Of a DNA stretch of 64,000 bases, positions 54,597 through 64,000 are shown piece by piece; the stretch's first letter is position 1, and every line of letters starts with the position of its first letter. Below the pieces are notes generated by a model that did not search any database, was not told where the DNA came from, and was given only the letters and a program-made list of their open reading frames with translations. This DNA comes from Tenebrio molitor (lineage: Eukaryota > Arthropoda > Insecta > Coleoptera > Tenebrionidae), in assembly GCF_963966145.1 (NCBI RefSeq), contig NC_091049.1, forward strand, positions 29,078,001 to 29,142,000, written 5' to 3'. The position numbers and the translations under genes are program-made.

Positions 54597-56840
54597 TCTA
54601 ACCTCACTTTTTGCATTGTTTGTGTTTTTACTCTGCAGACGGACGAGTGGTTCGTTCACAATCCAATCTACAACGCCAACCAAAACTTCTGAAAACGTAT
54701 GGCGTAGCTTCTATCATGCTAACAGCAATGATAGTAGGATTCAGTCGTGAATATTTAGTATTCTTAACTAAAAATATTTTTCTTTATAAAATCCACGTAA
54801 ATGTCAAAATTGACAAGTGACAGTTTATCAAGTTACGCCGCACGTTTTCACAAATCTTGTTTTCCATAGCCATATCTTTTGTTGATGCTTAGCACTTTCT
54901 GTCACGGTCACATTTGACAGTCGATTTTGTGACATTCGCCACCGCCAGCTTGCGTCAAAGATCCCGATCGTTTTCCATCGAACATTTACTTTGATCACCC
55001 CGTACCTCACGCACTCTTTAATTTTCCACTTTCTTCCGGCGGCATCGCCGCCTCCATGCCCATGCACGTCGCACAAGAATAATCGAATTTTTGCATGAAA
55101 TGGTCCGTCTAATCAAATAATAACAACACGCACTCACGGTCCCCTTTCTATTTGTCGAGGGTGAGAGAGAGAGCCGAAAGCAAACATTGTCGTCGTGATT
55201 ACACGTCGCTTCTGCCGCCTAATCGCCTCCGTACGCCTCCTAATTGGGGATTGTAAAATCAAACCACCCTTGACGGACGTCGATTGTTCGACTATCAGGT
55301 TACTATGGTTATATCCATTCATGTCGTGCCTTCAGACACTGATTTTATTACGTTTCTATGACACGTCGGTGCCCCATAGTTTACGGCGTTCGTTTTATTA
55401 GATTTGTGCTGATTAGAAAGACGCAGATTATTAAATGCCAACCCCGCTCTAGGGTTGAAATGATAAAGGAGGACAATCGAATTACGGCACTTTTCAGCGA
55501 GATTGAGCCTTTTAAAGATGTGTGGACGGTAATGAGTCTGTTAGCTTACAGAAAAATTCAATATTTCTCAAATAGAATGTCATACTTTTCAAGGTTTCAA
55601 GTTAAATTATCGAGGTAGAAATCGAATTTACATTTACCTATTCCATTCTACAATATCATTAAAAAAATACCATCAAAGTTACCTATGGAAAGCAAAAGTA
55701 TGTCTTGGCTCAATTCTTATTTGAACAGTCGTTAACTCGTTACTATCATTTAGTTTAAAAATGTGTGTGCTTGAATCTTATTTTGTGAAGGACAAATCCA
55801 GTTCTCTAATAACGGGTGTTTACATAAACATTGCACAAATGAAACTAAGACGCTGAGTTTTGTTGTTCACGTCAAAATTAGATGATTTTTTATCATGTGG
55901 TACAAAAATGTTTAGAAATGTTGTCAGTCTTTTGGAAACACCGTCGTCTTGTGATTTGACGTGATGTGATTTGACATTTCTTACAAATGCTTAACCTCAT
56001 TTGAAATTAAAGTTTTCGGTTCATTTTCTATTGTTTTCCTACTTTTTCGTCGATTTCTGGAGTACCTTCTGATAGTCGCTTCTTTCCATGTTTCGTTCTA
56101 CACTTTCACAAGATTGACAGCTGATTAAGTTACGCCATACGTTAACGGAACGGAAACAAATGAAGCGCCAGACTATAAATATTTTTGAACACACGTTACA
56201 TCTAAAAATCATTTTGACTAAAGCAAGAAGGTATTTTTATGATTTTATTTGGACTTAATTGGTTTTATTTGAAATTAGGTAAAGAATTGGTTCGTAAATA
56301 TAAAAACAAGGAGAAAGAAATGCAACAAAAAATATTTGATTGTTTCCTAGAAACGTTTTTGGTCCAAATCAAGCGAGACACTTAATGATTGATGCTTAGT
56401 TCAATAATTTTGCATTTATGAAATATGATAAAAGAGATAACAGAGAAGCTATTGAAAATAAAAATTCTACAAACGTCCGGCGTAACTTAATAAACTGTCA
56501 CTTGCCATTTTGACATTTATATGAATTTAATTTAAAAAATGCTTTTCACCAGAAAACAAAATTATTCATGACAGAATTTTATTTTCGAAGTGGAAATGAA
56601 GAAAATGGTGACTGCGTTTTCCACAGATACACAATTTCGCTTGTTGGAGTTTCGGCACAACTTTTTTTCATCACGGATGTTAGAATAATTGAAGCTACGC
56701 CGTACGTTTTAACAAGTTTTGTTTTCTATCCCCTTATCTCCTTTTTTGTTGATGATATAGTCGGCGTAACCGTCGAAAAATGATATCAAAAGAAACTTTG
56801 AACCGAAACAGTTTCTAATCCAGAAAATTTGGGATGTTTG
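54597..56840. other. Intergenic region with repeats of a TTACGCCG-containing family
   Basis: A 42-bp block at 54799-54840 (AAGTGACAGTTTATCAAGTT then ACGCCG) recurs inverted at 56474-56519. Related pieces occur near 56125 and 56695, the last also sharing a TTTTGTTGATGAT-like stretch with 54840-54890. No gene is supported. The frames at 54828-55076 and 55134-55322 lack domains. Confidence 0.5.
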
Positions 56841-57509
56841 TAGAGGGTGAGCGAAACTCAACTCTATTCATCGATTTTTTTCGCAGAAACATATCTATAT
56901 TTTGGCATATTTAAAAAGAGCTAATTTTTCTGAACAAATTTTGTAAAGAAAAAAATTTGCTATCTTTTTCCGTTAAGAAATTATAAGTAAATTTATAAAG
57001 AAAAGGGTAATTGTTTACTTTCTGGAATTTTTGCGTTTTTTCTGGCTAGACAGCCTCAGGGCGTCCTCCTAGATCGTTTCCCACCATTCAAACCTTGTAC
57101 AAATGCCTTTTTTTCTCTCTTGTCGTGTTTCAAGGTCGCGTCAAGGTCGCGCCAATGTCTGAGTGTGTCTAGCCAGAAAAACGAGAAAATTCCAGAAGTA
57201 GCTAAGTGAACAATGACCAAAAAAAGTATTATAAAAAATTCGCAATCGTTGAGATTTAAACAAGATAGCAAATTTTTTTCTTTACAAAATTTGTTCAGAA
57301 AAATTAGCTCTTCAAATATGCCAAAATATAGGTTTTTCTGGAAAAAAAATTCAATGACGTCATTACTTCAGTTTACAAATATGTAAAAATATGCAAAGTT
57401 GGTTTAAAATGGACCTTACTCAATTTAAGAACCTCTTTTCAGATTTTTTCTATCGTCTTTCCTTTTCTTTTAATAGAGCTGAGACATCGAGTTTCGCTCA
57501 CCCTGTATA
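56841..57509. repeat. Fold-back element family 6
   Basis: The left end TAGAGGGTGAGCGAAACTC is mirrored by GAGTTTCGCTCACCCTGTATA at the right. Inside, AAATTTTGTAAAGAAAAAAA with TTTGCTATC and the TCTGGCTAGACA pair are mirrored around a centre near 57,100. There is no coding content. Confidence 0.8.
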
Positions 57510-60088
57510 ATTAATTTTATACAGGGCAAATTAAAAAAATATGTTTCTGTTGTCATTTCTTTTTTTTTTCTAAACTACTAACTTAGAAAAAGCTTTAAAA
57601 ATACTTATATGTAGTTAATTCTTTCTGGTTTAATCAAAATTGAATTAAAAAGGTGTTTATGTCCAAAAATAAAAAATGCAAAGTGTTATCTCAGTTTGTA
57701 TTTTTTAAATTATTTTAACTTTACAGACAAAAAGATTTCTACATTTAATTGAAAACAATTAAATTTAATATTAACAATTTAACGATTTTTGTATTATTTA
57801 CAATAATACACACCTAAAGCTGTTGCTTTATCCCTATAAGTACTGTTAAATTCAAAACTTGTGGATAATAAATAGAAAAACAGTGTTCACATATCAAATA
57901 CCAAATATTTATTTATTCAGAAAAAGATATTATTAATAAAGAATCAAAACAATTTTCAGTAAATTTAAAAATTATTTTAAGCTGACTGCAACAAGACTTA
58001 TTAAAGACATTTGAAATTATATTCCTTGAGTAAAACAGCAACAATCAATGCTTTAATAAATCAATTAATTTAAATTTGTATTGCTTGTGAAATTACAAAA
58101 TAAATTTATGGATAACGTGCGTTCAAAAAATGTGCGGTCAAACCATGCAGGGTTTTTACTTTACATTATGATTTAATTTACATGAATATGGTGATCAAAG
58201 TGAGGTTATGTACCTGAAGGAAATGTCAACCAAATAAAGAAAGACCTGTGTTCCTGTAAATTTTGACCACAAATATGTTTGAACGCTGTTTACATCGACA
58301 ATAAATAGCTTTATACATATGTATTTTTTTTTTATTTAATTTTTAATTCAAGATATCTTCATTTTTGTATTATACCTACAATATAAACGTCATTGTTCAC
58401 ATTTCATCTTGTCTTAAGCAAATTTAAAAAATTTCTTTTTATCTTATTTATTTCTGTATTTTTCCTACTTTTCACAGTAAGTGAAAAATAATAATTTGTA
58501 ACGATATTTTTTAATTATTATGTTACTTTTTATTATAATTCTCTACATCCCAGTTCACACATTCCTTAATTTAAATTACATACCTATTTGTTAATTTGTT
58601 GAATTTTTTTTTCAACATAGGAAGTTTATTAGTAAAAATGTATAATATTTGTATGATATGTAAACCAAATTTTAAACAAATAAAAAACTTCTTCAAGTCC
58701 TGAGCTGAGCTAGCAGCATTTCCTCTTTTATTTTAAAACTACTAGAAACTACTTTAAAACTACTAAAAGTTATTCTCTCTTATCTATCTGGGGATTAATT
58801 TTTTTCTCTCATTCACTCTGGAAAAAAGTACTGTTTACAATACTTTAAAGTGACAGTCGATAAATTCCAAATAACTGAAACAAACGAACTAAACTTTTTT
58901 CAATTTAACAAAAGCTTGTCTCAGATGAAGCGTTTGCTTTCTTTGGTTAGATATTTAGCAAGAAGGAAATAAACTAATCCCAAGCGTAAAAATATTAAAA
59001 ACAATTTAATCAAGATACCTCTGGCACGATTTTGTTTCTTCTTAACAGCAGTAAAAAATATTGTTTAAATTTCGTATATTTTTTTAAAGTGTATTGAGTT
59101 ATGTACAAGAAAGTGGTTGAATTTGTTGGCTATTATTAATTCTTGTTGTAAAAATACGGTGTGTCTAAGAAGTAATCCTTGAAGCAGTCCAGAAAGCGCC
59201 ACTTCCCTTGCAATATTTTCGCGTAAACTTTGACTTTGAAATTCGGCGTTGTTTATCGAAACTGAAAAAGCCAACAACACTTCCACAATGCCTAGGTATG
59301 TATTGATTTACTAAGCTGATTCCATTTTGTATTTTTAAAGCGGATAGCGGCGCAGCCCCGCTCAAACTCATATCGAACATAAATTGAACATTATTGGAAA
59401 AATTATGGGAGAATAGCATTCGTTACGACCAATTTGCGGCGTACAGTCTATAGAAAAAGTACTTAGGGAGGACGCTCCGGAGCGGCGCTGTTATTGCATT
59501 ATTCCGTCCCGGAAAAAACGGCCCGCAGCTCCGCTAATAAGCTCCGATTCGGCAGATAGGGCATGCAGCACCCGATAAAGATTTCTTAGACACTTATCGC
59601 CCTCCCGCTATTAAATTTCGTTTAAAAATAATTGCCCCGCGCCACCCGTCCCACCTAATGAAGAGGGTAAGAATCTGAAAAGCTCCGGATTTGGAGTCCT
59701 GACAGCGGCGAAAGCTCTCTCGACCCTCGCACGGCTCTCATTACGTATGTACGCAAAGAAAAACACTGAAAAGATGTCACTTAGCAGCATCCGACCGGGA
59801 TCGAGTGCCATCCACTCGACTTTCTGCACAATGGAACAGGAAACCGGCAATTATGAAAAAAGAGACTTTACACGCGAGCTTCTTGCCAATCTGCCATAAC
59901 AAAAATAATTAACACGGTCTCCGCTCGCTACAATTCAGGTACTGCTCCACAACTACCAACCAATTAGTCTCAACAACCTGATTTATTTATTGTAGATACT
60001 CTATACAAAAACAATTACAAATAAAAAAGCGACACGCTGATTAATTTACAGACATTTACACACACCCACAACATTCTTCAGCACACCA
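57510..60088. other. Intergenic, mostly AT-rich, with one GC-richer island
   Basis: 57.5-59.3 kb is very AT-rich and I see nothing in it. 59,430-59,700 is a distinctly GC-richer stretch (e.g. GAGGACGCTCCGGAGCGGCG, itself partly palindromic) without a convincing open frame. It may be regulatory DNA. Confidence 0.45.
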
Positions 60089-61844
60089 CTAGAAGTACCC
60101 ATCCTCTGAGACGGTTCTCTTGTAGAACTGTCTGGAGAAAGACGCCGGAGAGCTGTCAAACAACCCGAACCAGTGCCTCTGATAGGCGTAAATTATGAAG
60201 AGTACCAACGGGATCGTGATCAAAACTCCCGCCAACATCCCAACCAAGAGGACTCCATCCCTCTCAGGTCTGTGCCCGTACGCGTCCAGACACCTCATGG
60301 TAGTTTCCTTCTTGTAGATATCGTAGAAAGTCATGGGTACCATTTCGATCGGAGCTGCACACCTGGAAATACAGTCAGTACAAGAGGGTACCAGATTCGC
60401 TCTCCTACTTTAAATCCTTGGCCTTGATTTCGTCCAGTTGCAGGTAGATTGGCATCAACTCGTCTATCATCCATTGGTTCTCGCACTCGCAGGTCCACGG
60501 GTTGTCGGTCAGGTCAAGATCGCTCAGGTCCTTCCAGTTCAGGATCACTTGCATGTCGATCGACGTCAGTTTGTTGTTTTGCAGGTACAGCTAGAAAGGC
60601 AAGTGAGAATGAAAGGTGGTACTGGATGAGCGATGGTACTTTTTTGAGCGGTGGCCAGGTCTCGTACTCGGCGTCGTCGCGTCTCGACGACAGTGCCGCT
60701 TTGTCGATGTGGACGAGCTCGATGTTGTCGAAGCAGTAGAGCTCTTCCAGATTCCAGAGTTTGCTCATGGCACCTTTGCTGATGTTGACTAGTTTGGGCA
60801 TGTTGTTCATGTGGAGAACCTTCATGGTGGATATATGGGGGAAGCCGCTGCAAAAAAATTCGAAGGAAGGGTATTTGGTGGTACTCGTTTCAACAGTACT
60901 TACTTCTCGCTGGTTAGGTTGACAATTGGGTTGTTGTTGAAGTACAAGGTGGTTAAAGCATGCGAATCTGCCAAAGTCTTTGGTACTCGGTCGAAGGAGT
61001 TGCCGCTCAAGTCGAGAAGCGACAAGTACAGCGGTGTATGCAGAAAACTGTCAGGTAACGCGGCTAATCCAGTGTGACTTAAATCCAAACTCTACAACAA
61101 ACAAGAACAAGTTAATTCGAGCGTGTTTCGCATTGTTCTAGTTTGACCAGCAAGCGTCTTACTGGTACCAAACGGGTACCAAAAAACCTTTGCATTGTTG
61201 CTCACCTTCAGATAAACCAAACTGGAGATGGCTATTGTGGTGTGAATATCTAGCAGCCCCAGAGGATTGTGGGAAAGATCTAGATATTCAACTCTGCTCG
61301 TGTGTTCAAAAATGTCAGCATCTAGACTGTGTATCCAGTTGTGATCCAAGTCGAGCTTCTTCAAGGATTTCAAAGGCCTCCAGTCTCCCTCCAAGTACTG
61401 GCCCTAGAACAAGTTTCAATAGATCCAACAAACAACCTGATCGTCAATACTTACTTCGAAAGCATTCGGGTGCAAGGATTCTATATTGTTGAAGCTCAAA
61501 ACGAGCGTCTCCATGTCCTGCAAGTTGCTGAAGATGCCGTCGCTCACGTTGACGATCGAGTTGTTGGCCAGATCTAGGTAGACGATATTCGAAGAGAAAA
61601 ATTTCTTGTCTAGAGACAAGAGTGGACTGTTGTGGACTGTCAGGCTCTTGTAAGGGTAGCTTTTGTTGAGGTTTTTGTCTGTCCAAGACGACTCGTCAAA
61701 GACTTGCGTCCAAATGTTTCCGGTGCAAGTGACGTCGAACTTGTTGGAGTCGTCCTCGACGCATTTGCACGACTTGGAGAAAGGGGGGCCGTTCTGGGGG
61801 GTGCAAAGCGGAAGGAAGGCGCCCAATAGGACAAACAGAAGCAT
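60089..61844 (-). CDS. Leucine-rich-repeat type I transmembrane protein, 479 aa
   Basis: Minus-strand exons: 61844-61455, 61403-61206, 61091-60904, 60847-60640, 60590-60409, 60362-60089; total 1440 nt with all phases agreeing. Residues 1-20 are a signal peptide (MLLFVLLGAFLPLCTP). A Cys cluster (CKC...C) caps the N-terminal side. About ten LRRs follow (VYLDLANNSIVNVSDGIFSN, LKKLDLDHNWIHSL, EYLDLSHNPLGLL, LSLLDLSGNSFDRVP). An LRRCT cap has NPWTCEC (358-364) with later Cys390 and Cys413. A TM helix spans about 426-449 and a ~30-residue tail ends EDGYF. It should be a cell-surface adhesion or receptor-like protein; I do not recognise a specific orthologue. An acceptor (CCAAACAG) directly before the ATG suggests an upstream 5' UTR exon. 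AT-rich introns are 43-114 bp. Confidence 0.9.
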
Positions 61845-62059
61845 CCTGTTTGGAAAAAGCAAATTTATTTTTAAAACTTTCTGGGATTAGGTATACAATG
61901 CTATGTAACAATCGTAGATATTTTCTTTTCAAGAAAATTGTCCAAGTTGGCTGTTTGAAAAACATCCACTTCCATTTCACTCGCAGAAAACTTCTTCTCT
62001 TCGAAATATCTATTTTTAATTTGTACAACCAGAAATAGAATTTTTTATGGAACCAGAGT

Positions 62060-62460
62060 ATCTCCACTCTCCAGTCCCATTTGTTCTTAAGTTTCTGGAT
62101 CGCAACGATCCAAATTTTAGAGTGCCTCAAGGATCCAACCGCTGTTATCCATCTTTATCGTTTTTGAGGAATTTCAACAAAAGTTTCCGGACCTTCAAGG
62201 CAATCAAGGCATTTAACCAAAAACTTGCCCAGATAGTCTAGAAATGCGTAAACATGTTTTTGGAAACGGGTAATGTTCTACGCAAAAAAGGCAGTAGACG
62301 ACTGACAGAAAGATCAGTTGAAAATATTGAAGAGGGTGAACAAAGAATTATTGCAGACATTAACCCAAGAAGCTAACCTATCATTTGGTACAGTTCAGCT
62401 TATCCTTAAAAAAGATTTGCACTTTTTTCTCTATCGTGTGTCTGTTGTGCATGACCCCTT
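62060..62460 (+). pseudogene. Decayed Tc/mariner-like transposase N-terminal region
   Basis: Short frames read NVLRKKGSRRLTERSVENIE and, after a shift, LSFGTVQLILKKDLHFFLYR. They correspond to the helix-turn-helix head common to Tc/mariner-like and DUF4817 insect elements (GSGRPR..., then LS..TV..IL.KDL). Stops and at least one frameshift separate them, and the catalytic domain is not seen. It is a dead fragment. Confidence 0.5.
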
Positions 62461-64000
62461 GACAATAAGAGCCCCACAACCAACAACAACTTCTTTGGAT
62501 AATATTGATTGATAAATGATCGTTGGATCTTGGATCGATTTATAAACAAGCGGCGTGCACGTGCTCCGTGCTCACCGTTGACGTTAAATAAAAGTGCGGG
62601 AGTTTTAAATTTCATTGCACTAGCTGAGGAAATTCTTTTACAACCGACAGGTCACACAAAATTCTTTATGAAAATCATCATTTCACCATTCTCAAAATCA
62701 CTAACCTAGCTTTTAAGACTGACATCAGATAATTGAAATCTTAACGAATTGCCAACTGAAGATTTTGGTCAGCGCCCACTCTAATTTTTTTTTCGATCTC
62801 ACGGTATCTACTGTTATAAAAAAAATTAAATGTTTTTAGAAACTCAAAAATCAGTCTCTTTGTTTCCATTTTTGCGACATGATTTTTGTAATCATTTGTC
62901 TGTTTGTTGCTGGATAATGAACGAATGAACCACATTGAGCATGTTTAGATTGGAAATTATTATCTTTCACATATTCGAGCGTTGTGAAATAATTTTTATC
63001 GCGTTCACGATGAAGGTATCACTGAAATTAATTTCCAAAACAAAATTCTTCCTGGAACACGGATCAGTCATCTGATAAGATAGACAATTTGTTTGTGACA
63101 CAGCGCCGCACCTATAAACGCACCACAAAAATGACGACAAAGTGTTTGGTAAATTTCTGCGCAATAAACTCGCTGAGATGTTTTAATTGTGATGTTCTTA
63201 CTCACGCTTAATAATTTATTTCCAGTCAAACTGTAGACACAAGAATAGTCACGTTAGTGGTACCTAGTTATTGATTGTTTGTAGTGTTGAATCTTGTCCC
63301 ACTTAATTGCACTAAACTAGATGATATAACTAGCAACAGTGGAAAAACAGACTAGCAAGATCGCATTTGCACCTGTTGACTAACTAGCGCTGTTATAATC
63401 ATTTTTATCTTATCTTGAACAAATATTGCATCTACATATTGAGCAAATATGAACAATCTGCTTTATTTGAAACTTTTGGACGTCCACTAAAGATGGAGTG
63501 GATTTAAGTTAATTTTTCATTAATGCCATTAAAACTAGAATTATGATTGTACAAGAGTGACTTTCTCTGAGTCAGACAAAAATATTACTTCTCGAGTAGA
63601 GATGAGATGATTTACTGATAACGTTCAATAACACGAAATTATGTTTGCTCTAGAAAAGGATAGGAACTTATTTTATTTAGAACTGTTCCAAATGAAACAA
63701 GAAATCAATGCGAAACTTTTTTGGTGGTTTTATGAAAAGTTAGTTTTGTCGAGTTCGACAAATAGTTACGTCAACTGATTGGTCCTTGAGAACTTTTTAG
63801 AAAAAAACACAAAAGAAAATTTTTGTTTTGATTAAATTGAGTGTCGTTGACATTTTATTTCGTAGGCGAAACTTCGGGTACCTAAAACGAGCCGCGAAAA
63901 AAAATTTGGCAGCCGTTGCTTGTAACGACTGGCGTTTAGATTTTTCGGATATGAAATTAGAAACCGCAGAATTTATAATCCTACGTATCTATTTTTTTTA
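62461..64000. other. Intergenic to window end
   Basis: AT-rich DNA with no supported gene, no long repeat and no RNA gene that I can recognise. A 5' UTR exon of the LRR gene could lie here. Confidence 0.45.

Overview
The window is eukaryotic and insect-like. Genes carry many short introns of about 43-57 bp with GT-AG borders, intergenic DNA is AT-rich and full of small fold-back repeats, and the gene content (7tm_6 odorant receptors, brain-specific homeobox, acyl-CoA desaturases, chymotrypsin-like proteases) is that of an insect. Intron size and the tandem odorant-receptor cluster suggest a beetle, perhaps a tenebrionid; that taxon is an inference.

Layout. 1-4.8 kb: two tandem serine-protease-like genes, the first cut by the window edge. 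7.5-13.3 kb: an 18-exon anoctamin (TMEM16) gene, rebuilt end to end to 1071 aa; its first intron holds a ~365 bp palindrome made in part of odorant-receptor exon sequence. 13.6-14.3 kb (minus): a PAF-acetylhydrolase 1b catalytic-subunit homologue that converges on the anoctamin gene. 19.8-20.1 kb: a small secreted-protein gene. 22.4-36.7 kb: four odorant-receptor genes on the plus strand (370, 380, 374 and 376 aa), split by repeat-rich DNA. 36.9-40.5 kb: two tandem delta-9-type acyl-CoA desaturase genes. 43.2-52.7 kb (minus): the brain-specific homeobox gene bsh in four exons, with a small conserved-looking last exon 4.5 kb from the homeodomain exon. 60.1-61.8 kb (minus): a six-exon leucine-rich-repeat type I membrane protein.

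The rest is dominated by fold-back elements of many sequence families, most of which share a TACAGGGTG-like end, plus a tRNA-derived SINE and decayed mariner/Tc-type transposase pieces. All exon models were built by hand from splice consensus and reading phase; in each complete gene the phases agree at every junction.

The most interesting signal is the palindrome at 8185-8550. An odorant-receptor exon fragment, with its upstream splice acceptor, lies in inverted duplicate inside a transcribed intron about 14 kb from the receptor cluster. This is the architecture expected of a young hairpin-RNA (endo-siRNA) locus. Other notable points are start codons split AT|G by an intron in three of the four receptors, a GC-AG intron, and proteases that lack both halves of the usual zymogen-activation salt bridge.
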